This document shows, in pieces, positions 36,569-44,496 of a stretch of 64,000 nucleotides of DNA. The notes under the pieces were generated by a model that was given only the letters and a program-made list of their open reading frames with translations, searched no databases and was not told the origin of the DNA. Numbering within the stretch: the stretch's first letter is position 1; every line of letters starts with the position of its first letter. The translations under genes were made by a program, and so were the position numbers. This stretch comes from Parabacteroides merdae ATCC 43184. Its GTDB lineage: Bacteria > Bacteroidota > Bacteroidia > Bacteroidales > Tannerellaceae. Location of the stretch: NCBI RefSeq assembly GCF_025151215.1, contig NZ_CP102286.1, positions 1,426,001 through 1,490,000 of the forward strand, in the 5' to 3' direction.

Positions 36569-37813
36569 TTATTGGATAACACCGCCGGAATGTCCCGGAT
36601 GGCTTGCGCCGCCTTCCTTGGTGATCGTCGTGCTTACACCGGCATAAGTTGCCACCTTCACACTAAACGGAACGACGCGGCCCTGGTAGTTGAAGTTGAC
36701 AGAGAAGGAAGAGAGGTTCTTCTTGGCCTTCATGTCGATCGTCACTTTCTGGTCGCCATCAGCCTTGGCCGTACCTAAAGAGAAAGGAATTTCTTCCACA
36801 CCGGCAGTCGAACCTTTGGTAGACGTGATAGCCGCGTTCAGCTGGCTTGCCAGTTTGTCAACATCAGAACTGCTCAAAGCGGAGAACGCGCTACTCAACT
36901 GCTGTTTCAGGTCACCTTCGATCTCCCAACCGATCTTCTGCTTACCGTTCACTTCCTGCTCGGCAGCTTCCATCTTGCCCAGGTTGTCGATTGTGACGGT
37001 AGACAAGTTTTCCGTCGAGCTTCCGGCAGCGGATTCCGAATAAACCGTTCCGAAAGAGTGGTTAGAGAAACCGTCCAACGAGCAGACATAAGCGTTGCGG
37101 TCCGCATCAAAATCAGCCGTTCCTATTTCTTTCCAGTCATTGCCTTCTTCCACGAAATGCTTCACGTCGGCGAAGCTGATCGCATTGCTGGTCGTGTTCT
37201 TGATCACCACTTCCACATCCTTTCCAAACTCCAGACCGTCAGGCGTGCAGTTGATAGTCGACAGACTGGCATGATCGCCTTCCACTTTTACCCCTTTCAC
37301 ATACTCGGTCATCGTGATATCGGTATCTTCCGGAACTGCCCCGGCCGGGATATGCAGTTCGGCCACATGAGTACGTTCATCATATACGACCGCGTCCTTA
37401 TCAGCCGATACGGTCACCGAAGCAGCCAAAGATGTCAATGTCTGCGACAAAGCCACACTGCCATGTTTCGGCGTGCCCGAAAGGATTACCGCATCGGCTG
37501 TAACTGTCACATATCCATCCTTTGCAAACGTCACAACATAGGTTCCGACCTTGTCCATCGCCAACTGGTACGTCCCGTCGGCAGCCGTCTTGACCGATTT
37601 GCCCGACGTGCTGACCTCGACACCTTCCAGCGACTTGCCTCCTTCCGTCACCTTACCTGCGATATAGTAGACCTCCTTATCCAATGGATTATCGGTCACG
37701 ATTTCAGGTGTCGGTTCGTCATCATCGCTACATCCTACAAATCCCACACTCAATGTCGCAGCCAAGCCCATAGCCAGCACTGCGCTCCAGAAATTTTTCT
37801 TTTTCATACTCAT
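36569..37813 (-). CDS. Surface lipoprotein with carboxypeptidase-regulatory-like domain
   Basis: 414 residues (or 412 from the ATG at 37807). Lipobox cysteine in VGFVGCSDDDEP. An N-terminal beta-sandwich (IAGKVTEGGKSLEGVEVSTSGKSVKTAADGTYQL) is of the CarboxypepD_reg type; next comes a ZU5-like strand pattern (AELHIPAGAVPEDTDITMTEY). The rest is unassigned. It lies between wza and yjbH, so a role in organising or anchoring the polysaccharide is possible. I do not recognise a named family. Confidence 0.7.
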   Translation of the reverse strand: MSMKKKNFWSAVLAMGLAATLSVGFVGCSDDDEPTPEIVTDNPLDKEVYYIAGKVTEGGKSLEGVEVSTSGKSVKTAADGTYQLAMDKVGTYVVTFAKDGYVTVTADAVILSGTPKHGSVALSQTLTSLAASVTVSADKDAVVYDERTHVAELHIPAGAVPEDTDITMTEYVKGVKVEGDHASLSTINCTPDGLEFGKDVEVVIKNTTSNAISFADVKHFVEEGNDWKEIGTADFDADRNAYVCSLDGFSNHSFGTVYSESAAGSSTENLSTVTIDNLGKMEAAEQEVNGKQKIGWEIEGDLKQQLSSAFSALSSSDVDKLASQLNAAITSTKGSTAGVEEIPFSLGTAKADGDQKVTIDMKAKKNLSSFSVNFNYQGRVVPFSVKVATYAGVSTTITKEGGASHPGHSGGVIQ

Positions 37814-37874
37814 TAAAAATAAAACATTATATTATTTATTATACAATATTCATCCCCCATCTCTCTTTTCAGCA

Positions 37875-37895
37875 ATAATTCATAAATTATAAATC
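37875..37895. repeat. 7-bp tandem array, class D (ATAAATC) at the yjbH-like stop
   Basis: ATAATTC, ATAAATT, ATAAATC. The YjbH-like gene's TAA stop (37887-37889) lies inside it. The same unit occurs at 44947-44967. Confidence 0.55.
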
Positions 37896-39431
37896 ATCCC
37901 TCCTCCTATCATAAGGAACACTATTGCTCTCATCCGGCCGAGTCTCGTAGTCCTGTCCGAGTTTCCGGCGGAAATATTCAAGGCCGCTCTGTCCCGAATA
38001 TTCCATCTGGTAATATTCCGGCAGGCGCACCCTCACCTTGCGCGACTTGCCCCATTGCGGCAACGGGACGGCAAAATGGAAACCGCCGTTCGCCTCGCCC
38101 CCCGTGTACATGGCATACAAGCCGGCCGTCGTCCGTCCGAAATGGCGGATGCAGTCCACCCGCACCCCATAGTCGCCATAGATATACCGGTGCACGCCCA
38201 AGTTGAAATCCATATTGAAATGCCTTTCGCGGAAACGAACCTCCGCCGCCCCGCTCACCCGCTTCCAATTCGACACCTGCCATTTGCCCTCGTAGAAGGT
38301 GGACGATCCGGTCACACCGCCTTCCAAGCCGAACATCCAACGGTCGTCCGGCGTCGCATAGCGCAGTTTCAGGTCCGCCCCCATCCGGTTGTTCGTGAAG
38401 TTGCCGACCGTCACCCGTCCGAACGCCCCTCCGGGCAATCCGAACTCTTGACTCAAGGTCAGCACCCCGGCCCGGATATAGTCCATCTGCCCGACCATAT
38501 TGTTCCAAACCGGCAGGATCACCTGCCCCGTGAAAGCCGCCCCTTTCCAAAGCCGCGCCTCCACCGCCGGAGCGATATTGATCACCGCCCCGTATATCTT
38601 GTCCAGCCACGAATTGCTCAGCGAGATCTGCGGATACAGCACCAGCTCCACCCGTCCGTCCCAGGGCATACGGACCTCGTCGGGGTTAAACACACGCTGA
38701 CGGGGCGTCAGCTCATACCGGATTCCACCCGCCACCGTCTTGAAATCGTAGCAATAGGCATACAAGGAAAAATGGTCGAACAGCCGTGCCGACACTCCCA
38801 TGTTCACCACCTTCGAGTCATATTCCGCCATCACCTCAAGCGGCTTCAGGAACGCCGGACGGTAGCTCACCCCGCCGAACACCCCCTTGTTCTCGCTCCT
38901 GCTGCGAAACGGCACATGCCCTCCCACCGTCACGCCGATATCATGGCCGTAGAAACCGAAATGTTTCGTCCCGACCGCATAGACGGAAGAGAAATAACGA
39001 TTTCCGCCCGAATCCAGGAAAGGATTCAATTCGCCGGTCGTCAGCAAGTCATTCGAACCGATCACGACCGACGGCCACCATTTCCCCTCCTTCAACGGAC
39101 GCAGACGCAGGGAGACCGAACGGTCCTGGTTCCATTTGCCGGTACTCTCGACCTTCAGCAACGTGCACCGGTAGGCCACCTCCATAAACGGCAGGAACGT
39201 CAGGTTCACGAAATAGTTTCCCGAATTATATCCCCACTCCTGAGGCAGCATCTCCTGAGGCAGGTAATTGCCTCCTGCCATGAACGTACCGTCCTCCTGC
39301 ATATCGGCCGAAGGGATGTTCAGCAGACCGGAAACACCCAACGAGCGTTGGGCGATTGACAAATGAGAATTGACAATCGACAATGAAATGCCGATTGTCA
39401 ATAGGGTTTTCTTTATTATTTTATGTTTCAT
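37887..39431 (-). CDS. YjbH-like outer-membrane exopolysaccharide protein
   Basis: 514 residues with a signal peptide. LGVSGLLNIPSADMQEDGTFMAGGNY and the many alternating aromatic strands resemble YjbH/GfcD beta-barrel proteins of exopolysaccharide export. Residues 10-25 (signal peptide, ISLSIVNSHLSIA) are encoded by a class B 7-bp array pair, so the secretion signal is partly repeat-derived. It is part of the wzc-wza export block. Confidence 0.85.
   Translation of the reverse strand: MKHKIIKKTLLTIGISLSIVNSHLSIAQRSLGVSGLLNIPSADMQEDGTFMAGGNYLPQEMLPQEWGYNSGNYFVNLTFLPFMEVAYRCTLLKVESTGKWNQDRSVSLRLRPLKEGKWWPSVVIGSNDLLTTGELNPFLDSGGNRYFSSVYAVGTKHFGFYGHDIGVTVGGHVPFRSRSENKGVFGGVSYRPAFLKPLEVMAEYDSKVVNMGVSARLFDHFSLYAYCYDFKTVAGGIRYELTPRQRVFNPDEVRMPWDGRVELVLYPQISLSNSWLDKIYGAVINIAPAVEARLWKGAAFTGQVILPVWNNMVGQMDYIRAGVLTLSQEFGLPGGAFGRVTVGNFTNNRMGADLKLRYATPDDRWMFGLEGGVTGSSTFYEGKWQVSNWKRVSGAAEVRFRERHFNMDFNLGVHRYIYGDYGVRVDCIRHFGRTTAGLYAMYTGGEANGGFHFAVPLPQWGKSRKVRVRLPEYYQMEYSGQSGLEYFRRKLGQDYETRPDESNSVPYDRRRDDL
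39356..39403. repeat. Inverted class B 7-bp arrays in the yjbH-like signal peptide
   Basis: Left arm TTGACAA...TTGACAATCGACAAT (39356-39384), right arm CGATTGTCAATAG (about 39392-39403), in opposite orientation. In frame within the yjbH-like gene. Confidence 0.65.
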
Positions 39432-39440
39432 ATTCTGTTT

Positions 39441-39683
39441 TCAAGGTTCCCCAAGGACCCGCACAATCTGTTCCACCTGCTTTGGCGTCAGCACCCGCCG
39501 CGAAGCCGTCCAGCCGTTCTCGTGCAAGAGTCCGAGCAGGACGGGATTGCCGACGATCCACTGTTTCAAGCGCCTGGAAGCCACTTCGGGCGTGACATCC
39601 GGGCTATATTGCCGTCCCAGCCTCCGGAGCGTGGTGGAACGGTTTTTCCATTTTCCTTCTTCATCATCCGACGTCCCGGTCAT
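39441..39683 (-). CDS. DUF4248-family small protein
   Basis: 80 residues from ATG at 39683, which overlaps the primase stop by 4 bp (ATGA); a longer frame upstream is unnecessary. The pattern LGRQYSPDVTPEVASRRLKQW, NPVLLGLLHENGW and LTPKQVEQIVRVLGEP matches my memory of DUF4248, a Bacteroidales family found near capsule loci and helicase or primase genes. Function unknown; likely nucleic-acid or protein interaction. Confidence 0.75.
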   Translation of the reverse strand: MTGTSDDEEGKWKNRSTTLRRLGRQYSPDVTPEVASRRLKQWIVGNPVLLGLLHENGWTASRRVLTPKQVEQIVRVLGEP

Positions 39684-40891
39684 ACCCACCTCCAGTCCAT
39701 TGTCGCCGGACGGCAAGCACCGACGGACAAGCCCTTCAACTGCGTCAGGCAATCCTCCAGCACCCGTAACAAGCGTTCCCGTTTCTCCGCTTCCGCCACA
39801 CCGGACAAAAGCCCGATGCCTTTCCGGATGCGTCCGAGCAACACCTGTTCTTCCGAAGGCCGGGTCTGCCGCACCGCCTCACGGACGTAAGCGGCAAACG
39901 CCTCTCTCCCCAGCCGGCGAAAGAGCGAGTCCGGATCGTCCCCTTCCGGCAGCCCGATCCTCACCGCCTCCATCCCTTCGCCAGCAAGTACCGGGACAAT
40001 CGCATCCGCCGCCTTGCGCCCCGCCTTGTCGGCATCCAGCATCACACGGACAGATGTCGTATATCGTTTCAACAAAGCAATGTGCCCCGTACAAAGCGCC
40101 GTCCCGCACAACGCCACCGTATGCCTAAATCCCGCCGCATGCATCGCCAGCACATCCTTATATCCTTCCACCAGAAAGACGCTCCCCTCCCGGCGGATCG
40201 CCTCCCGTGCCTCATACAACCCGTACAACAGTTCACTTTTCCGATACAGCCCGCCCGTTTCCGAATTGACATATTTCGGTTTATCCCGATCTTCGTCCGA
40301 CAACCTCCGCGCGGCAAACCCGGCCAACCGGCCCTCCTCATCGCGCACAGGGAACACCAACCGGTTCCGCATCGCCTTCCAGCGCTCGGGAACCAGACAG
40401 GGCGACTGCCCCACCCCGAAATCCAACCAGGTAGGCGTCAGTTCCGAACATCCGCTACCCGCGGGCAACAACAAAGCCAGGAAAGCTTCGTTTTCAATTG
40501 ACAATTGAGAATTGACAACGGGCAATTGCTCCGCGTCGCTATTTTCTTTTTTCTCCTTGATTGCCAACCGTTCCGGCAACAACCTCGCCTCCTTATTGTC
40601 TTTCCCTTCAATAGCCAACTGTCCACTGTCAATCGACAATTTGTTCGCCGCCTCGACAAAGCCGACGTTCTCGATCTTGCTGACAAAGGCGAACACATCT
40701 CCCCTCTCTCCGCAAGCATAGCAAACAAAGCTCCCCTTCTCCTCATTGACGGAAAGGGAAGGATGCCGATCCCCGTGGAACGGGCAAAGCCCCATCCATC
40801 GGCGACCGACACGGTTCAGTTTCGTATAACGCCCGATCACCTCCCTGATCGACAGGGAGGCTTTCAGTTCTTGTATCTCTTGCTTCGTCAT
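39680..40891 (-). CDS. DnaG-like primase with repeat-derived insertion
   Basis: 403 residues, shorter than housekeeping DnaG. CHC2 zinc finger at the N-terminus (CPFHGDRHPS ... FVCYACGERGD), TOPRIM core with FLVEGYKDVLAMHAAG and VMLDADKAGRKAAD. Between them, residues about 84-133 (bases 40493-40642) are an insertion bounded by inverted class B 7-bp arrays (LSIDSGQLAIE and VVNSQLSIEN), in frame. No helicase-binding domain is obvious. It overlaps the DnaB-like gene and the DUF4248 gene by 4 bp each. It looks like a mobile-element or capsule-locus primase rather than the chromosomal one. Confidence 0.88.
   Translation of the reverse strand: MTKQEIQELKASLSIREVIGRYTKLNRVGRRWMGLCPFHGDRHPSLSVNEEKGSFVCYACGERGDVFAFVSKIENVGFVEAANKLSIDSGQLAIEGKDNKEARLLPERLAIKEKKENSDAEQLPVVNSQLSIENEAFLALLLPAGSGCSELTPTWLDFGVGQSPCLVPERWKAMRNRLVFPVRDEEGRLAGFAARRLSDEDRDKPKYVNSETGGLYRKSELLYGLYEAREAIRREGSVFLVEGYKDVLAMHAAGFRHTVALCGTALCTGHIALLKRYTTSVRVMLDADKAGRKAADAIVPVLAGEGMEAVRIGLPEGDDPDSLFRRLGREAFAAYVREAVRQTRPSEEQVLLGRIRKGIGLLSGVAEAEKRERLLRVLEDCLTQLKGLSVGACRPATMDWRWV
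40493..40642. repeat. 150-bp in-frame element in primase gene, inverted class B arrays
   Basis: Left array CAATTGACAATTGAGAATTG (40496 onward), right array CAACTGTCCACTGTCAATCG (40615 onward), with a Lys/Glu-rich segment between. The whole is 50 codons without a stop. Confidence 0.65.
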
Positions 40892-42279
40892 AACCCTAAA
40901 GAGGTTTGCGTACCAGGCTGTATATAGTCCGTGATACGGGTGAACGAAGGGTTGTACCGGAAACGGGCGATCCCCGTCGAACCGTTACGGTTCTTCGCGA
41001 TATAGATCTTGCCGACCCCCACCAGGCTATGCCCCGTCTTTTCGTCGCGGGTGAAGCCATAGCGTTCGGGACGGTAGATGAACGCCACGCAATCCGCCAC
41101 CTGCTCGATCGTCCCCGAATCGCGCAGGTCGCTCATCACCGGCAGATACGCTTTGTCGGCACGCGCCTCGCAGGCACGATTCATCTGCGAAACCGTCAGC
41201 ACCGGACAATTGCTGTCCAACGCCAGTTGCTTCAACGCCCTTACATTCCGTCCCACCATCTGTTCCTGTGTCTCCCCCTTCCGGCGGTCGCCGCCGAGAA
41301 GGTGCAGGTAGTCCACGACCACCAGGTCGCATTTTCCCAGGCGGCATTGCAGCAGCACTTTCGCCCGTATCTGCTCGACGGTAGCCCCTACCGTATAGTC
41401 GAGATAGAAAGGCAAGTCCTTCAACCGGAGGGCAGCCTCTTCCAACTGTCCCAACTCGCGTCCGGTCGGCTTGTTGATGCGCAGGTGATCCGGGTTCACG
41501 TCCGTCATCCCTGCCAGCACACGGTTCAACATTTGCAGGCTCGACATCTCCAGGCTGAAGAAGCAGACCGATTTCCCGGCACGCGCCGCGTTCAGGGCCA
41601 TCTGCAACGTCACCGCCGTCTTCCCGTCGCTCGGCCGTCCGGCGACGATCGTCAGCTCCGTATTGTGGAACCCTCCGGTCACATAATCGAACTCGGCAAG
41701 CCCGCTCTTCACCTGTTCGGCCTCCAGCTCACCGCCAAAGCGGCGATAATGCCAGGACACCGCCTCGGCAGCCAGTTCGCCGATCGTACGCACCGGAGCG
41801 CCCTCGGCCGTCTTCTGGCGGAACTGCATCAGAAGGCGCTCCGCCTCGTCGACCAGTTCCTCCGGGACGGACGATACCTTGCCAGCCTTGAACGCCATCG
41901 TCCCGAACAACGTGACGAGGCATCTCAGCTTATATTGTTTCTTGATTCCTTCCACATAGGCCGCCACGTTCCCGGCGTGGCGCACATTCAGCATGTAGGG
42001 CAACAGGAACGACAAACCGCCCAGCTTGGCAGCCAGTTCCTCGTCCGCTTCGCGCATTCCGCGTTCCACCAGCACCATGTCCGGCCGTACCCCCGTTGCA
42101 TAAATTTTCATGATCACTTCATAGACGAATCCCAACGAAGCATCCGCAAACATTTCCTGAGTCAGCCCTGCAGACTCCGCCTGCACCGGCGCTTCCATCG
42201 AGGTCATCAACAGGCAGACCAACGCCTTTTCCATATCGCCCAAAGAGATTCCTCCGTCCGTTTCTTCACCGTTCATCAT
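40888..42279 (-). CDS. DnaB-like replicative helicase
   Basis: 463 residues from ATG at 42279, which overlaps the upstream stop (ATGATGA). N-terminal DnaB domain, then RecA-type ATPase: Walker A GRPSDGKTAVTLQ (Asp in place of the common Met/Gly), KSVCFFSLEMSSLQMLNRVL, Walker B CDLVVVDYLHLLGG and SQMNRACEAR. It unwinds DNA at forks with a primase partner. The adjacent primase and winged-helix genes make a small replication module. It is probably not the chromosomal DnaB, given the neighbours. Confidence 0.9.
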   Translation of the reverse strand: MMNGEETDGGISLGDMEKALVCLLMTSMEAPVQAESAGLTQEMFADASLGFVYEVIMKIYATGVRPDMVLVERGMREADEELAAKLGGLSFLLPYMLNVRHAGNVAAYVEGIKKQYKLRCLVTLFGTMAFKAGKVSSVPEELVDEAERLLMQFRQKTAEGAPVRTIGELAAEAVSWHYRRFGGELEAEQVKSGLAEFDYVTGGFHNTELTIVAGRPSDGKTAVTLQMALNAARAGKSVCFFSLEMSSLQMLNRVLAGMTDVNPDHLRINKPTGRELGQLEEAALRLKDLPFYLDYTVGATVEQIRAKVLLQCRLGKCDLVVVDYLHLLGGDRRKGETQEQMVGRNVRALKQLALDSNCPVLTVSQMNRACEARADKAYLPVMSDLRDSGTIEQVADCVAFIYRPERYGFTRDEKTGHSLVGVGKIYIAKNRNGSTGIARFRYNPSFTRITDYIQPGTQTSLGL

Positions 42280-42782
42280 TGCAAGCCTCCTTCCCCGTCT
42301 GCGGTACAACAATCGAACTGCATGCTTCGTCCGCCCATACGGCGTTCGGCCTCTTCCAGGGAGAGGAAAGCGGATTGCTCCGGCGCATCCTTCCCTGCTT
42401 CCTTACGACGGATCCCCATGATCGAATCGTATCCGCAGACACAAACACGAATCCCGCCGTTAAGTCGCTTCAGTCCGATCAAATCCTTTTCTTGCAACCA
42501 AACAAGACTTCGGTTCAGAGTTTTCGTACACATCCCGCATCTTTTCGCCAGTTCTTCACATTGTCCGACAAACTCGCCGCGCTTACAGACATAATAACGC
42601 TTGTTCAAAAAAACCTTCCCGTCCTTGAAAAACACTTCCGAGAACAAAGCCAAGTACACCATGCCGACCGATCTTTCCCGGCCTTCGCCACGAAATAACA
42701 TCTCCAACACTTTTCGCGGAATGAGGACATATGACTGTCCCAGGAATCCCACAATCCTTTCGTTGTTTAAATTCTGATCCAT
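42276..42782 (-). CDS. Winged-helix/HTH protein of replication module
   Basis: 168 residues. A helix-turn-helix is visible at GQCEELAKRCGMCTKTLNRSLVWLQEKDLI, with flanking strands (FLNKRYYVCKRGEFV, GIRVCVCGYDSIMG), resembling phage replisome-organiser proteins. It is translated into the DnaB-like gene by a 4-bp overlap. I do not recognise a named family; a DNA-binding loader or repressor role is inferred. Confidence 0.6.
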   Translation of the reverse strand: MDQNLNNERIVGFLGQSYVLIPRKVLEMLFRGEGRERSVGMVYLALFSEVFFKDGKVFLNKRYYVCKRGEFVGQCEELAKRCGMCTKTLNRSLVWLQEKDLIGLKRLNGGIRVCVCGYDSIMGIRRKEAGKDAPEQSAFLSLEEAERRMGGRSMQFDCCTADGEGGLQ

Positions 42783-43107
42783 AATAGATGGATTTAATAA
42801 TGAATAAATTTGTTATGGCTTGTCGTTTTGCAAATCGGTCCGAACGGATTAATAAACAAATATTTACGACAGCAAATAGACAGCAGGTGTCCATTTGCCC
42901 TGTCCGTTCCCTAATATATAATAACTAAAACATACTTCTTATAACTAATTATAAAAAGCGATTTTCGCATTTTTTTCAGAAGAGCGATCTTCAACTTTCA
43001 GCCATCACAAAGGTAGAGTCAAATCCATTATTAAAAAAAACTATTTTATGCAGAATTTCAATTCCTTTCACCCTTTAAAAAGAAGCCATATAATACCGCC
43101 GATCGGT
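42783..43107. other. 325-bp gap upstream of the replication module
   Basis: A+T-rich, no coding sequence found. It contains a -7 element on the minus strand at 43008-43015 and a small bidirectional stem GCGA/TCGC with flanking A and T runs near 42954-42974, which would lie in a leader of about 220 nt. Confidence 0.4.
43008..43015 (-). promoter_or_regulatory. -7 promoter element for replication module
   Basis: Minus strand TACCTTTG, full TAnnTTTG match. It predicts a long leader before the winged-helix gene at 42782. Confidence 0.5.
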
Positions 43108-43575
43108 TTATTTTTTATTACGTGATTTGAAATTCTTAAATTCCGCTTTCATTCCGTCCACGATCGAATCGGCCTCCGGAAGTTGCTCCTTCAACTTGTT
43201 CAAAACGGTGTTTTCCGTATTTCCCGTGTCGAAGATGCGGTCCACATGACCGGCCATCCGGGCGAACGAGCAGTCCTCGATAATGCCGGCCCTCATCATC
43301 GCCCCCATATAGACCATGAACAAGTCGGGACGGGCCACCCATACCCGGGCAAACCCCGGAGTTTCCGTCTCGTAGCCGCAATAGCGGTACAACTCGTCAC
43401 TGTAAACTTTGAAAAAACGATCCGCCAAACGATTCCACGATTCGTTTTTCTCACCCCTCAACCCTTTGAACAGGAAAGCGAGTGCAAACAACTCCACCTC
43501 CCGGTCCGCCTTCAAGTTGGCGATATAATCCTGCAGAAGCGGAAAAGACAGATATTTACCCGTTATCGCCCTCAC
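43108..43575 (-). CDS. Conserved hypothetical protein, unrecognised
   Basis: 155 residues if it starts at GTG 43575 (MRAITGKYLSFPLLQDYIANL); an in-frame stop lies three codons upstream and no ATG is available until the middle. Helical and charged, no signal peptide or membrane helix. Segments such as ELYRYCGYETETPGFARVWVARPDLFMVY and a lysine-rich C-terminus (KAEFKNFKSRNKK) suggest a soluble, perhaps nucleic-acid-associated protein. I do not recognise the family. It lies between the replication module and the HU-like gene. Confidence 0.6.
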   Translation of the reverse strand: MRAITGKYLSFPLLQDYIANLKADREVELFALAFLFKGLRGEKNESWNRLADRFFKVYSDELYRYCGYETETPGFARVWVARPDLFMVYMGAMMRAGIIEDCSFARMAGHVDRIFDTGNTENTVLNKLKEQLPEADSIVDGMKAEFKNFKSRNKK

Positions 43576-43701
43576 TTTTTTTTATCACATCTTAGGAAAT
43601 CCTTCATGAAATTTTCCCTTTTGTTTTTTTGATCTTTCATTAATTCTAATGTTTTTCAGACCGTAGTATTATATGACATTCTTCCTTTTTTCCCTTCCTT
43701 T

Positions 43702-43763
43702 CAAAACATATATGTTTTGATTTTAAAACACCTATGTTTCGTTTTCAAAACACCGGTGTTTTG
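43702..43763. repeat. Three-unit palindrome array, 22-bp period
   Basis: Units start at 43702 (CAAAACATATATGTTTTG), 43724 (TAAAACACCTATGTTTCG) and 43746 (CAAAACACCGGTGTTTTG). Units 1 and 3 are perfect palindromes. Unit order and 22-bp spacing copy the array at 26348. Confidence 0.85.
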
Positions 43764-43800
43764 AAACTGAACAATCGGATGCAAATATACGAAAGATTAA

Positions 43801-43840
43801 TCGACTCTATTCGACTCTAATCGACTCTAATCGACTTTGC
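43801..43840 (+). repeat. 10-bp direct repeat x4 upstream of HU-like promoter
   Basis: TCGACTCTAT, TCGACTCTAA, TCGACTCTAA and TCGACTTTGC follow head to tail. The last overlaps a possible -33 TTTG (43836-43839). One helical turn per unit places all copies on the same DNA face. Confidence 0.75.
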
Positions 43841-43855
43841 GTTTTTTCCCTGCCG

Positions 43856-43863
43856 TATCTTTG
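43856..43863 (+). promoter_or_regulatory. -7 promoter element for HU-like gene
   Basis: TATCTTTG, an exact TAnnTTTG match, with TTTG 16 bp upstream as possible -33. Confidence 0.65.
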
Positions 43864-43889
43864 TATAGTCAAAAGGGACATCTCCCTAA

Positions 43890-43926
43890 TTTTCAATCTT
43901 TTAATTTTTAACTTTTAATTTTTCAA
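43890..43926. repeat. 7-bp tandem array, class C (TTTTAAT), in HU-like leader
   Basis: TTTTCAA, then TTTTAAT, TTTTAAC, TTTTAAT and TTTTCAA in near-perfect 7-bp register, ending 5 bp before the ATG at 43932. It forms most of the 5' leader. Confidence 0.65.
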
Positions 43927-43931
43927 TCCCT

Positions 43932-44390
43932 ATGCCATTAATTTACACTCTCGTCAAACGCAAAGACATGAGCAAAGACGCAGCCTCAGGCGCAACTCTT
44001 TATCATGCACAGACCAGCATCACGAAAAAACTGACGCTGAACAAGATCTGTACCCGTATCGAAAACATCTGTACCGCCAGCCGCGGTGAGATCATCTTGG
44101 TGCTCGACGGCCTGATCAAAGTCATGAACGAAGCCCTTTCCGACGGCGAATCGGTTCACTTGGGCGAATTCGGCAGCTTCCGTATGGTTGCCGGCAGCAA
44201 AGGTTCGGCCACCGTCGACGGTTTCACCACCGCCCTGTTCAACCGTGCCCACATCGTCTTTTACCCCGGCACGATGCTGATCAACCTCGTCAACAACGTC
44301 TCCTTCGAACGCTACGTCCCGAAAAAGGACGCCTCCAGCGAATCGGCCGGCGGTGGCGGTGGCACGGATGATCGCCCGGGAGAACTGTAA
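43932..44390 (+). CDS. HU-like DNA-binding protein (Bacteroidales capsule-locus type)
   Basis: 152 residues. The HU/IHF fold is recognisable (LNKICTRIENICTASRGEIILVLDGLIKVMNEALSDGESVHLGEFGSFRM), preceded by the typical extension MPLIYTLVKRKDMSKDAAS and followed by a glycine-rich acidic tail (SAGGGGGTDDRPGEL). Such proteins regularly accompany capsule loci in Bacteroides and relatives next to a cell-wall hydrolase gene, as here. Role presumably DNA bending or local chromatin; direct function unproven. Confidence 0.9.
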   Translation: MPLIYTLVKRKDMSKDAASGATLYHAQTSITKKLTLNKICTRIENICTASRGEIILVLDGLIKVMNEALSDGESVHLGEFGSFRMVAGSKGSATVDGFTTALFNRAHIVFYPGTMLINLVNNVSFERYVPKKDASSESAGGGGGTDDRPGEL

Positions 44391-44395
44391 ATCAA

Positions 44396-44490
44396 GTGAA
44401 AGTTGAAAGGTGGAAGTAACTCCACGTTGCTATTTTTCAACTTTCAACTTTCAACTTTCACCTTTCAACTAAAAAATCACCTTTCAACTA
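44396..44490. repeat. Inverted pair of 7-bp arrays, class A, between HU-like gene and glucosaminidase
   Basis: Left arm GTGAAAGTTGAAAGGTGGAAG (44396-44416), right arm about 44435-44490 with TTTCAAC and TTTCACC units. The loop has its own GTGGA...TCCAC stem. The right arm ends 6 bp before the glucosaminidase ATG. Confidence 0.78.
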
Positions 44491-44496
44491 AAAAAA

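Larger units (their letters stand above)
43576..43931. other. 356-bp regulatory gap upstream of HU-like gene
   Basis: This divergent gap has no gene but is dense in signals: the palindrome array at 43702-43763, four direct 10-bp repeats at 43801-43840, a -7 element at 43856-43863 and a class C 7-bp array at 43890-43926. Confidence 0.6.

Noticed and set aside
39684..39752. Longer start for the DUF4248 protein
   Set aside because: The added 23 residues overlap the primase gene and do not resemble the family; the ATGA overlap at 39683 is the usual operon arrangement.
42954..42974. Attenuator in the leader of the replication module
   Set aside because: The stem is only 4 bp (GCGA/TCGC) with flanking A and T runs, too weak to call.
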